Assembly (NCBI GenBank): GCA_002917775.1
Contig: KZ627150.1
Span: 736,954-800,953, forward strand
Reading direction: 5' to 3'
Length of the DNA: 64,000 nucleotides
Source: Glaciozyma antarctica PI12
Taxonomy: Eukaryota > Basidiomycota > Microbotryomycetes > Kriegeriales > Camptobasidiaceae
Positions 1 to 10,629 of this stretch are shown here, one piece after another. The notes under the pieces were generated by a model. It saw only the letters and a program-made list of their open reading frames with translations, did no database searches and was not told the DNA's origin. Position 1 is the first letter of the stretch, and the number at the start of each line of letters is the position of its first letter. Position numbers and translations under genes: made by a program.

Positions 1-868
1 GCCGTGCGAGGATCGATGTCTCGAGGAGAGCTGGGAAGGAGGGGGGTCGCGGGAATACAAGATGTCCACCTGCGCTCTTCGTTTTGCGTGCTCGAGTCTG
101 CGCTCTGCTTCCATTCCTTTGCCTTCCTGACAGACAGTAGTTCCGTGGCTCATGGGAGTACTCCTGATGCGTCTCTCGCGAAGCTTGAGCTACTTTCCAC
201 CTTCAACTGCAGCTTCGCTGTGTCGCAGCGGGATTCGTCGATTTGTCGCCTGTTCTGGGAGGTTCACTCGTTGGGTTATTACCTTCTGCTCTGCTTTTCG
301 AGCACGAGTTGAAATCGGCAACGAAAGCGGGACTGGCTCGACGCGTTCCAGGACAGCTCTCGGGGAGCGACTGAGTTCGCTTCGCACGGCGTCTACGGGG
401 CAATTACAGCTGCAACTTCTTGTTGTAGCAGCGCTCTTGCTGGCCTGTCACAGTCTCCTCATTGCTGCAGAAACGAAAAAAAGGGGAGATGTCAAAACGG
501 GCGAGGTCAAAACAAGGAATGCTTCCTTCGCTCCTGCGACGCGTCAGTCTCGCGTAACACACTTTAAGAGTTGAGTACCAGACCGTAACCAGCAGGACGT
601 ACTCTCCCCTTCGACTGGAAAAGCTCGACACGCTCGAGTCGATAGTGAAGTGGCACACGACCTTCCCCAACCTTCCCCCACGGACGGACGCTTCGACCTC
701 GTCTCTCTCTCTCTCTCTCTCCTCCCACACATAAAGTGAGAACCTCTCCTCACTCTCCAAGCCCATCTCAAGCAACCGCACTATCTTCAGCTCTCTCTGC
801 CGCTATCGGTGAGTGTCCCGTCTCCTCTCGTGGACCTCGTCCTCGCTGACAGCTGAGACTCGGTTCAG
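1..868. other. Left-edge non-coding stretch with the CENP-A leader
   Basis: I see no convincing gene here. The open frames are short, lack recognisable protein features and run on both strands. A CT-dinucleotide run lies at about 702-722. A GTGAGT donor at 809 and a CAG acceptor ending at 868 mark a likely 5' UTR intron of the CENP-A gene, because the start codon follows the acceptor directly. The leader upstream of that donor contains no ATG. Confidence 0.5.
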
Positions 869-1625
869 ATGAAGACCAAGGTTCGTCCTGCGCTCTCCCA
901 GTATCAGCTCAGCAGCTGAAGCATCTACACATCCTAGAGCCATCAAGCACGCTTCCCAGAAGACCGTGCCCGGAGGGAAGGGAAAAGGCAGGGCGGGGAA
1001 GAAGGTACCGAGGAAAGGTGCGTCCACTCGCTTTCTCGTATAGCTCCCCGTGCTGACTGTACGGGATCAAAGCAGCTGGAGCAGTCAAGGAACCGCACCG
1101 ATGGAGGCCTGGAACGGTCGCCCTTCGCGAGATTCGTCGATATCAAAGGACGACGGAGCTCCTGATTCGCAAACTCCCGTGAGTTCGCCTGACTGCGAGA
1201 CGGGGAGATGAGAGGAGGAACAAGGAGGGAGAAGACGGGAGCTAATCGCGTTCATCCCCGCTCGCGCAGCTTCCAGCGTCTCGTTCGTGAGATCGCTCAG
1301 GACCTCCACCGTGGCTCTACCTATCGCTGGCAAGCCTCTGCTCTCCAGGCGCTGCAGGTGCGCTCTTCCGCTTCGTACCTCTCGCTATGCGAGCTAACCG
1401 CCTACTGGGGAATTCAGGAGGCCTCGGAGCACTACGTCCTCGACCTCTTCGCCGAAGCGAACCTGTGCACTCTCCACGGCAAGCGCGTGACGATGCAGCC
1501 TAAGGACCTCCTCCTGTGCGTAAGCCCTCCACTTTTGAAGATCCAAGGCTGACGGATTTGGCAGTGCCCGCCGTCTTCGGGGCGAGGAGTTCTCCCACCT
1601 GACTCCTCCCAACCGCCGAGGATAG
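869..1625 (+). CDS. CENPA: Centromeric histone H3 variant (CENP-A/Cse4/Cnp1)
   Basis: This is a histone H3-fold protein of about 147 residues that should mark centromeric nucleosomes. The core is clear: [14 protein letters not shown], then [20 protein letters not shown], and a C-terminal [18 protein letters not shown]. Three features separate it from canonical H3. Loop 1 between AQD and RWQ is seven residues long where H3 has five, a Trp replaces the H3 Phe in RFQ, and the N-terminal tail lacks the ARTKQTARKS pattern. Clear introns lie near 1018-1075, 1179-1269, 1361-1420 and 1518-1563. The tail join is less certain. To keep the frame, the first intron must run from about 885 (GTCCTG donor) to 939. 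The protein ends in a short extension after RRLRG. The gene ends tail to tail with a NASP-type chaperone gene. Confidence 0.85.
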
Positions 1626-2066
1626 ATCACGTCTATCTTGCCCCGTTTTCTCTGTCGCTTGACATCATATTTCCCCTGTACATCCCACTTCAGTCAATAC
1701 ATTCGCAACTTTCACCCGCACTGTCGCCACCAAGCTTCGCGACCGGTCGAGCGAGAGCTTTGCAGCCGCTGCTTCGTGCGAGATTCGCAGTTCCACACTG
1801 GGCTCCTCGCTCGCAAGTGTTCGCGTGCTATAGCCTATCATCCATCGACCCGGAGAGAAGGACAAAGACCTGCAAGCGAGCTTTCCCTCCTCCAGTCGGC
1901 GACTTTGCGAATTTCGGCCCCTCAGCGAGATCGCGCACGAGCTGGGGTAGGGAGACCGGTGGCGTATCCCCTCGTTCTCTACCTCATAACGAGCAGCGAG
2001 AGGGCCCAACGACAAGAACGAGCAGAGCGAGCAAAATCAAGCACCGACGCGACTTCATTCAACTCC
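1626..2066. other. Convergent 3' ends of CENP-A and chaperone genes
   Basis: About 440 bases lie between two facing stop codons. Open frames exist on both strands, but none resembles a protein family or has convincing splice sites. This is most likely the 3' UTRs of the two genes. Confidence 0.4.
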
Positions 2067-3409
2067 CTACTTCTCCGCCTCCTTCAACTTCTTCCCCTCC
2101 CCCTCTCCCTCGTCCTCCGCCTTCCTCTTCAGCCCACTCCCACTCGCCTCGGCCTCAGCGACAGGCTTCTTGCGCTTGACAAGACTGTTGAGGTTGTTGA
2201 TGATCCCTTGCGTCTTTCCGGGGCCGGTGGCGTCGCGGATGAAGGCTTCGAGCGTGAGTTCCGATTCCGTCTTGGGGGCTTCGGCGGGAACGACTTTGAG
2301 GTCCTCGATCTGTTGTACGGAAGTCATCGTCTCGTCGAGGGGGTAGTGTAGGGACGGGAGAAACGCACCTTCATCTCGACGTCCCCCATCAGCTCCGTAA
2401 TCTGAACAATCTCCTTCTCGTCCCTCTCCGTCCTCTCCTCCTTCGAGATACCCTCCAACTGCGCCTTCTTGAGCAGCAGTACGGCCTTAGCCTTCTCAGC
2501 ATGCTCGACTGCGCGAGCAACTGCGTCGGGGACGAAATCGAGAGCGAGGGCGATGAGCATGTGCAGTTCCGAGAGGGCGCGGTCGTAAGGAGGGAGGAGC
2601 GATTCAAGGAGCGAGAGAGCGGCGTTGTACTCGGTGACGGCGTTGTCGAATTGTTCTGCGAATGGTGGTGAGAGGTTGACTAGGAGAGGAAGGGAGGGAC
2701 GGACCTGATTCGGTCGCGACGTCTCCGAGCAGTCGGTGAGCCTCTGCGCGCTTCGTGGTAGCTTCAGGACCTTCGATCTTGCTCCAGATCGTGCGGGCCA
2801 TGTCGAGCATCATGAAGGCCGTCTCGAGGTCGTCCTCCTTGTCGCCTCCATCCTCCTCTTCCCCCTCCTCCTCGTCTCCCTCCTCCTCATTCTCCTCCTC
2901 ATCTTCCGCATCTCCACCAAAGTGGAACTGCATACTCGCAGCAGTAGGAGCTCCACTCGAAGGTCCCGCCACCGCGTTCTCTGCGCGTCAAAGCCATCAG
3001 CTCTTTGGCCAGGATCAGAAGGCGAAAGAGAGGAACGCACGCGTCGCCTCATCGCGCTCTTCAGCATTCCCAGGTCCTCCCCCCAGAACCGCGCTCTGAG
3101 CAATCGCGTGCATCAGCAACGCCTTGCCATACAGCATCAACGCGTCCGCCGATTCCGGCGCAAGCTCCCCATGCGCCTCCGCCCTGCTTGCCGCATTAGC
3201 TGAGCCTGGCGTGCGGAAGGGAAGGGGGCGCACAAGGCTTCGACGGCTTGGCTGAGAGAGTCGCAGGCTTGGTCGTACTTCTTGAGCGCGAGGGCGCGGA
3301 GTCCTTGGTCGATGAAGCTCTGCGAGTCGGTGGAGGCGGTTTCGCTGGAGAGGGAGGAGGTGAGCGGGGGCGAGCTTGGCGTGAGCTCAGAGTGGACTTA
3401 CGCGGTCAT
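2067..3409 (-). CDS. NASP/Sim3/Hif1-type histone chaperone (SHNi-TPR)
   Basis: The protein starts MTAETASTDSQSFIDQGLRAL and continues with a TPR helix pair (LALKKYDQACDSLSQAVEA). A second TPR unit follows (GELAPESADALMLYGKALL). A long acidic insertion of Asp/Glu (about 2830-2900) then interrupts the TPR array. The last TPR helices (DLETAFMMLDMARTIW and EHAEKAKAVLLLKKAQ) precede a lysine-rich tail with KRKK and LKRKAEDE, which look like nuclear signals. TPRs interrupted by an acidic segment define the SHNi-TPR family, which escorts H3-H4, and in fission yeast (Sim3) CENP-A. About five exons can be read, with the start in a short first exon. The neighbour is CENP-A, so this may be its dedicated chaperone; that link is inference. 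Confidence 0.8.
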
Positions 3410-3547
3410 TCTTAGCAGCCTTGAAGGGAAGAAAGGCAGCGAACGCGCTCTGCAGTGCTTCGAGGCGGACAAGAACCAACACTCCGAAGTCTCTGCGTTT
3501 CCTCTCCTTCCTCAAACGTTCGCAGTGTTGTAACACCGTATTACAGC

Positions 3548-6500
3548 CTACCGAACCACCATCCACCTCCCACCACAGTACAAACAGCACGTCGCAGCCC
3601 GAAGAATCGTATCGATGATCTTGCCCTTCTCGAACCCCACCAGCGCCTTCCGCTCACAGCAAACGCACGTTCGTACGCGCACGGTCGCAACGACGCCTAG
3701 CGTTATAGAGCACCGTTCTGTTCCGACGAGATCGTCAGCTCTCCTCGCCAGGAACTGGAGAGAGAGAGGCTCACCCCATTCGTGACCGCTCTTGCACTTC
3801 GCGCGCCGAATGTTCTCGAGAAGCACCTCGTCCCCACAAGCCGGACACTTCTCCGCTCCGCCGAAAGCATTGAAGAGAGCGTCGGGAGAGATGAATGCCT
3901 TGTCGGCGGTTTGAGGCTGTCGGTTGTTGAGAGAAGCTGAAGCGAGGAGAACGCGTCCTATGAGAGGGATCTCGTCCGCTGCCAAACTCACGTCAGCAAC
4001 TTGCTAGCGAGGTCGTTGGGAAGGTAACGCACATTCTACAGCCGCCTCCGTCTTGTTGAGCTTGTTGAGAACGGCTCCCAAGCGCCCAACGACTTCCTTC
4101 GCAAGCTCCTGCGCCAGCACCGTATGGACGAGTAGCGCGTCAAAGGCGCGCTCTTGAGGAAGATGAGGGTGTCGCTGCGTCCCTCATGATCAGCGAGAGA
4201 ACCTTCAGAGATCGCATAACGCACCTTGACGAAACGCGCCACAGTCTCTCGTAACCGCAGACCTTCGAGTTCGAAGCTCCCGAAAAGTCCACAGAGAACC
4301 GCTGAGACGGTCGCGGTTTTGTTCGTGAGATTGTGAGCCTCGATTGCAGGGGGAGGCGTCGGATTGGGGAGAAAGGCGAGGAGTTGGTCGAGGAATGAGC
4401 CGTCGCGAATATTGTCGTGCGTGAAGTGGAGAAAGGATCGCAAAGTCGCGAGGGAAGAGTGATGGCGCGCTAAGAAGCAAAAGAGCATCAGCGAATGAGC
4501 TGGTGTTGCACGAGTTCGACGGGTACACGCACAATTTGGAGGCAACTCGAGGATCCGAGCGAGTCGTTGCAGTTGGCCGGTGGCGTCGGCGTCGCCGAAA
4601 AGAGGAGCCATGATGAAAAAGGTTCGCAGTGTCGTATTCGGTCGATACGTGAGCGCATCAGGTCGCTCGGTGCTGCAAGACGAGTCTTAGCGGAACGGCA
4701 AAAAGGCGCGAGCACGATAACTCACTCGCAGGCCCAGCCCAGCTCTCCGTCGACGCCGAAAGCCGCAAAGCCACTCATCTTGGCGCCCTGAGTCGGGAGG
4801 ATATGGCTGAGAGGTGTGTCGCGCGTGTTCGTCGTAGCGCCCACTTGCTTCCTGCGAGCCACGTCGATCCAAAGCTGCCGCGTGACCGATGTGAGCTGGG
4901 AGGAGGTGGGAAGATGCGAGGGCGACGAGACGAGCGCGGGAGTGGGGTCGAGAGTGATGGCATGGAAGGAGGAAGATGAGAGAGCGAGAACGATCGTGCG
5001 GTGGAGGGGAAGGTAGTCGAGGCCTAGCGAAAGAGAAGTCAGCGAGGGCGAAGAAGAGAAAGGGAGTGAACGCACCACAACAGATTGCGAGCGAGGTCGC
5101 ACCCACCCAGTCCGAAGCGCCCTCAGTCTGCAGCTCGACTTCGACAGTATCCTGAACCGCGAACTTTCGAGCGACGAGTGTGGTGTCGGGCTTGAGAGTC
5201 ACGATGTTGACGGTGCCAAGCTTCGTGTAGACAAGTTGATGCTGGAAGAGAACATCTTCAGTAAGCCGCTGCTGCCGTGCGAGGAGAGGAACGTACGTGT
5301 TGACCCGACGAGATCCATCGAAGCTGCGAGGCCGCTCGCCGATCCTTGATGCCGACGGAGAGCGGATCCGTCGCAGAGACTTCATTCGCTTCTCGATCCA
5401 CCGCTATCGCAAGGGCATCCTTGTCAAGAGCAAGTCGAGGCCGAGGCGAGCTGATATTCTGCGTAATCTCGAGACTCCAGACTTCTCCCTGCGAGTCTGC
5501 GACGGCGAGACATGAGGTAACGGAGCGTTCTGAGCCTTCATGAAGTTAGTAAATATGGAACGATCATAGACGCGCCACGCACCTGCTTTCTCGACCGTCC
5601 ACGGAGACCAGGAAAGTGCGACGATCCATTGAGCGCGAGGTCCCATGCGATACCGATGTAGAAGCTCCATCTTCCCCTCTTCCCATCGCCTGTACGTACA
5701 TAAACACTCGTTAGCTCCTAAACATCAGGGAGGACGGAAGTAGCGCACCTCCAGAGCGAAACATGGCCGCTTTTGTGACCCACAGCGAGGAGCGAGAAAT
5801 CGAAGAACGAGTTTTGGACTTGCGGAGACCACGAGATGCCTGCTGCCCATGTCAGTGCCTCCTCTTCGACTCAGGCGGTCAAAAACGCACTCGTAGCCTG
5901 ACAGTCCAAGACCTTGATGGTTTGCTGCGATCGGAACTCTGCTACCTCCTCCTCCGAGAGGAATGGCTTGCTGTCGCCCTTGTCCTCGTTCTCGTTCCCG
6001 TCCTTGTCGTTTCCCGATTTAGGGTCCGGTCCTGGGCCATCCCATTAGCTCGGGTAGATGTCGTGCTGCGGGGTAGCCTACCTCTCGGCAGGATCACTTT
6101 CGCAAGACACGAAGTGATGTCGAACGTCTGTACGCCGAGGACTCAGCAAGCCGCCCAACAACCCACCAGTCGGGCTCCAGCGACGCACCTCAATCCACTC
6201 GCCCTTGTGGGCATTCTTGCGCGGCTCGAAGAGCAGCACCTCGTTATTCGTCGTCAACGTCGCGAGCACGCACCTGCAACCATCGCCATCAGCTCCCGCT
6301 CAGCTCCCACAGCAACGGCCTTACCCTCCCAGCATTCCCAACCCTGTAGGCGACCAACACATAGCCCTCCAAAACGGGTCACTCGACCCACAGCCGCCCG
6401 TCGCCATCCTCACATCTGCCCGCCCAAACAACGCAATGAGCTCCCCGCTCGCCAAACCAAAGCCTCACGCACCGTTCGACCATCCGGACCAATTGATGTA

Positions 6501-6839
6501 GTCTTTCTTCTCCTTCTTCTCTAACGCGAACCACGTCTTGAACAACTGCAACTCCGACCTCTCCCCCGTCGGCGGCTTCGCGTCCCCCTTCCCGCTCTGC
6601 CGTAGCGCTGCCTGGTCGACCTGGATCCCTAGACTAGGCGTCTGCAGGCGCATGTAAGCTCGTTAGCTCCTGGCGAGGTGGGGGAGGAAGGGCCGCACGA
6701 AGATGGAGATGTCGTTGCGCGTGAGGAGCGCGAATTGGCCGTCTCGAGTTGGCAGTATGGAGGAGGGGGATAGCGCGAGGGCGGTGGAGAAGAGGGTGGT
6801 GCTCGCTAGTATCGGCGGCGGCGGTGGGGGTGGATCCAT
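3548..6839 (-). CDS. TFIIIC subunit with delta/WD-like N domain and C-terminal zinc finger
   Basis: This is a large, multi-exon gene. The N-terminus (MDPPPPPPPILASTTLFST) leads into a beta-propeller-like region containing WSPTGLGMLGG and LATLTTNNEVLLFEP, matching the TFIIIC delta-type N domain. The last exons encode two metal-binding clusters, CPACGDEVLLENIRRAKC with GHEW, and CVCCERKALV with CLYCGG, which match the TFIIIC putative zinc-finger domain. Such proteins (fission yeast Sfc9, human GTF3C4) belong to the factor that recruits RNA polymerase III to tRNA genes. At least ten introns interrupt the gene, many with GTGCGT or GTACGT donors. The start is the first ATG of the proline-rich exon. 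The family is fairly secure; which named subunit it is remains open. Confidence 0.72.
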
Positions 6840-7189
6840 GAGGCGTGGACGTGGGCGGAAGCAAAGGGGCGTGCGAAGACGCGCGACGCGCGCCGCCTTC
6901 GAGCGCAGCTGCGTCTTGGACTTTGAGAGAAGAAGAAGCTATTTACAGCAAAGGAGAGATCTAGTGGGGAAGGTAAGGGCACAGGAGATGGTGTACAACA
7001 AGCTGGTCTAACAGAACTCCGGCGTAGGGTGCGCGAATCGGTCGCCTCCCTCCATTCTCCATCTCCACGACTCTTTCCTCGCCTTCCCAAAGCCTAAATG
7101 ACAGGAGGAATCGATTAGCTTCCAATCAAAAGCTGAGCGAAGCGAAATAAACGAGCGTACCTCGAAATGAACCACCTCCGTCGAACCCC
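6840..7189. other. Spacer with a likely 3' UTR intron
   Basis: This lies between the start of the TFIIIC gene and the stop of the next minus-strand gene. On the minus strand a GTACGC donor and a TTTAG acceptor bound a 67-base intron-like segment at about 7094-7160, starting 29 bases downstream of the GATA-like gene's stop codon. No coding frame continues across it. I see no other gene here. Confidence 0.4.
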
Positions 7190-8365
7190 TCATCCTCTCC
7201 TCCCTCTCGCAAATCCCGAAGATCCCTGGAATGCATGGAAAGGGAAAGGGTATTCACTGGGAGGAGAAGAGTGCTGATGGCGAGTGAAGGAGGTCTCGAA
7301 CGTCGGCGAACTGTGGTCGGGACGAATGGAGGCGTCCTCGGCGTGCGAAGCTCGGTCGCTCGAGGTGGAGGGGGAGGGGTGGTTGGTCGAAGAAGGCGAC
7401 GGGTAGTAGGTCGTTGGGGGAGAGGGGTAGGGCGCGTAGGCTGCGGTGTTTTGGGGGAGCGACGAATGGCGTGCGAAGGGGATGGGCCGGAAGGCGGGGA
7501 CTTGACGAAGTCGTGGAGGGAGAGGCGTCAAGGGTGAGGGGGAGCGCGAGAAGTACTCCTCGCCCATGTCGATCGAGAGAGCTGGCGACGTGTCGGAGGA
7601 TCGGGCGGCTGCGTCCTGCTCGTCTTCTGCTCCGCTGGACTTGGCTAGCATGTACACGCGTCGCTTGGAGACGAAAGACCTGACCGCGTCGACGATTTGA
7701 GATTCAGTCGCGCCCATATCCTCGAGACGTCGAATCTTGCGATGAAAGGAGAGGCCACAGTTCGAACACCTTGCAAGCCCAGAGTCAGTTGGCGCTACCA
7801 CTGCATGATGAGGGAAACGCACAAAGTCCGAACACCACCGGGACCACGTCTTTTGGCAGGCAGAGGGCAGCAAGCGCAATCGCGATCCTGCACAGAACAG
7901 CGACGAGGTTAGCGGAAGTAGCGGTGCGAGTAACGAAACGGAACGTACCTTCGCACCCCTCATCCCGATCGCACCCTCAGCTCCATCCAACACGTCGTCG
8001 ACCTCACTCGAACGCTCCGTCTTTCCACCAACCCCACGAGCTCGCGACGCCAGGCCTTGAAGCGTACTCGTGAGGGAGAACTTGCGGTTCGATGCCGAGG
8101 AGCCGTCGAGGGTTGATGAAGGCGAGCGGGTTTGGCGAGCGGGGGCGAGAGAGGGCTGAATGGGTGGTGAGAGGAGGTGAATCGAGCTGGAGAACGGTGT
8201 CGATGGCGAGAGTCCGGGGAGGTTGAGGGAGTGGATGCTCGGGAGAGTTCGCTCGTCTTTTCGAAGAGGGATCTGCGGGGCGCACGAGCTGGTAAACGTC
8301 GACGAGAACGCTCCGATATCAAGAGGAAAGCTAGCAGGCTGGTCCAGTACCTGGAGCAGGTCCAT
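7190..8365 (-). CDS. GATA-like zinc-finger protein with shortened finger
   Basis: The protein is rich in Ser and Pro, which suggests a disordered regulator. One folded motif spans two introns: CACC-PLPAKRRGPGGVRTLC-SNCGLSFHRK. The RRGPxGxRTLCxNCGL part is typical of fungal GATA (White Collar type) fingers. The spacing is not. Counting CACC as the first CxxC pair, 15 residues separate the pairs where GATA fingers have 17-18, and the usual Trp before RRGP is absent. A helical stretch (MGATESQIVDAVRSFVSKRR) follows. Most likely a DNA-binding transcription factor, but the finger may have lost or changed its DNA specificity. The start is the only ATG at the head of the first exon, and the C-terminus is low complexity. 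Confidence 0.55.
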   Translation of the reverse strand: MDLLQVLDQPASFPLDIGAFSSTFTSSCAPQIPLRKDERTLPSIHSLNLPGLSPSTPFSSSIHLLSPPIQPSLAPARQTRSPSSTLDGSSASNRKFSLTSTLQGLASRARGVGGKTERSSEVDDVLDGAEGAIGMRGAKVRSVSLLAPLLPLTSSLFCAGSRLRLLPSACQKTWSRWCSDFVRFPHHAVVAPTDSGLARCSNCGLSFHRKIRRLEDMGATESQIVDAVRSFVSKRRVYMLAKSSGAEDEQDAAARSSDTSPALSIDMGEEYFSRSPSPLTPLPPRLRQVPAFRPIPFARHSSLPQNTAAYAPYPSPPTTYYPSPSSTNHPSPSTSSDRASHAEDASIRPDHSSPTFETSFTRHQHSSPPSEYPFPFHAFQGSSGFARGRRG

Positions 8366-8949
8366 CCTAGTTGAGCTGCTCAGACTTCAGACGGAGGAAG
8401 AAGAGCAGCGCACTCGATGAGCTTTCCCCTAGTGCGTATAGGGGTAAACCAAGGGCTTTACTGGCCACTCTAGGAGCACAGCGACACCGCGGCCGAGCTG
8501 CAAGAGGTGAGAGGGAACACAGCTTCTGCACTGCACACGAGGCGGGGCGTGTCCCCCAATTCTGCTCCCCATTTGGGGCCGCCGTCGTCAAGCAAGACCG
8601 TGATCTATAGAGAGCTCTTCAGCGCAGAAGCGGGCGAGGAAGGGGAGGAGAAGGAGAAGAGGAAGAAAGACTCGCTCGAGCATTGGCGGAGCGCCGGGCC
8701 GCAAGCCGGTCCATCTCGCTCTCGTTTCCTTCTTTCCTTCTCCCCTCCTCTTCCCCCCCCCCCCCTCCCTTGTCCCTTTCCTGAATACACCGCCAGACCG
8801 CGCTCCTCCTCCTCCCTTCCCCTGAACTCGAATCCACCATCCCCCCACCCTTTCGGCACGCGTCACTGCTCAAATTCATTTTCTGCTTTCAAACTTCGCC
8901 ACTTCTCCTCCTCCTCTCCTGCTGCTTCTCAACTGCTATATCAACAGTC
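8366..8949. promoter_or_regulatory. Divergent promoter region
   Basis: This region separates two start codons that point away from each other (the GATA-like gene at left, the oxidoreductase at right). It is pyrimidine-rich on the plus strand, with a C run near 8750-8767 and CT-rich sequence up to the oxidoreductase ATG. I see no gene or clear TATA element. Confidence 0.45.
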
Positions 8950-10491
8950 ATGTCCGCCGCTCCCATCCGCGTCGCCGTCCTCGGCTTTGGCATGTCTGCC
9001 ACCGGTGCGCCTTCTCCTCTCCATCGATGAGCTGAGCTGACTCTTCTCCCCGCAGTTTTCCACATCCCCTTCGTCCTCGCTCTTCCCCAGTTCGAGCTCG
9101 TGTCCATCTACGAGCGCAGAGCTACGGCAGACTACTCCGAGGCACGCAAGGCGTTCCCTGCCGTCAAGGTCGTCAACACTCTTGCTGGAGTCCTCGAGGA
9201 CGCATCCATCGAGCTCGTGTTCGTCTCGACCATCAACGATACCCACCTCGAGTACACCAAGGTGCGTTCCGCCTAGAGGCGCTCTGCTTACAGGCTCTGG
9301 TGCCATCGCAACATCCACACAGCTCGTTCCTGACGCTGACCCCTCGTTTCTGTAGGCCTGCCTCAACGCTGGAAAGCACGTCGTTGTGGAGAAGCCAATC
9401 ACGCCTACCTCTGCCGAGGCATTCGAGCTTGCTGCTCTCGCCAAGGAGAAGAACCTCGTTCTTGCCGTCTACCAGGTGCGTTCCTCAGCCCCATTCTCCG
9501 CCGACCTCGAAAGCTCATCTTTCTGCGCAACTCAAGAACCGCCGCTACGATTCCGACTTTATTACCGTCAAGGACCTCGTGGCCAAGGGAACATTTGGAG
9601 AGCTTTCCGAGTTCCAGGTGAGCGCGACTTGACTTGAATTCGAAACCTCGCTCATCGCCAACTCTCCGCCTCCAGAGCAACTACGATCGCTACAAGAACA
9701 TTCCCGCCGTCAAGCTCTGGAAGGAGGAGCCTCTCCCTGGAGCGGGAGCTGCATTCGATCTTGGTTCGCACCTGGTGAGCCTCGCCCTCCACTTTCTTCT
9801 TCCGCGCGAAGCTCATGATCCACTCTCACAGATCGATCAAATCCTCCACCTCTTCGGAAAGCCTACAAGCGTTACTGGTCTTGTTCGAAACTCGCGCCTC
9901 ATCGGCCACGCCGACGTTCCGGATTCGTTCATCGTCAACCGTGCGTGTACCTCACCTCCCCTTGCTCTCGAGACTACCAGCTCATTCGTTCGCGACAGTT
10001 CACTATGACCCCACCGACGCACCTGGGCGTAAACTTCCTCTCCTCGCCACTGCGCGCGGAGCGATTCTCTCACTCGTCACTCCTCAACTTCGCTTTACGA
10101 TCAAGGGTCAGTCAGTACCTCTACCTTCGCAGCAGGATTTCTTCCAACTCTCCGCTCCCCAGGAACCGATGCTTCCTTCGTCAAATTCGGCATTGACGTG
10201 CAAGAAGATCAACTCAAGGAATTCGGAGCCTCCGCCGTCTCGCGCCCCGACTTCGGAATCGAGCCCGAAAGCCTTCGCGGCAAGCTGTACACGCTCGCAG
10301 ATCCCAGCAAGCCCACGACGGTGCCGACGCTCGATGGCGCGTACAAGGATTGGTTCATCAATGTCGCGGAGGCGGTGAGGGCGAAGGATCCTTCGCTCTT
10401 GCAGGTGACGCCAGAGCAGGCGGCGCTCACGATTCAGGTTATCGAGCTGGCGATGCAGAGCTCGAAGGAGGGGCGCACCATCAAGCTGTAG
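8950..10491 (+). CDS. Gfo/Idh/MocA-family NAD(P)-dependent oxidoreductase
   Basis: The N-terminus MSAAPIRVAVLGFGMSATVF holds a Rossmann-fold glycine signature for NAD(P). It is followed by FVSTINDTHLEYTKACLNAG and the family hallmark EKPIT, whose Lys is the usual catalytic or substrate-contact residue. The second half (YDRYKNIPAVKLWKEEP, then GAAFDLGSHLIDQILHLFG) fits the alpha/beta C domain that binds sugar-like substrates. The total length of about 360 residues is normal. Introns of 50-70 bases interrupt the gene about seven times. The protein resembles the fungal/bacterial YdgJ-like group of unknown substrate. No neighbour suggests a pathway. Confidence 0.85.
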
Positions 10492-10629
10492 AAGCCTTCT
10501 CTCGCAGCAGAAAACCCTTAATGCGATGTAGCTCTACACGAGAGATACTCGTATATCAGAAAGCGAGAACTAACAGAAAGTCCTTCGCACCACGCTTCCC
10601 CTCCTTACGCTCAATCAATCTGCTCCAGC

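Noticed and set aside
404-781. Minus-strand frame of 125 codons at the left edge
   Set aside because: It is mostly the CT/GA repeat and random GC-rich sequence, has no splice signals and overlaps the CENP-A leader.
1638-2351. A 237-codon plus-strand frame between CENP-A and the chaperone
   Set aside because: It overlaps the coding end of the chaperone gene on the other strand and its composition is that of a reverse-strand shadow.
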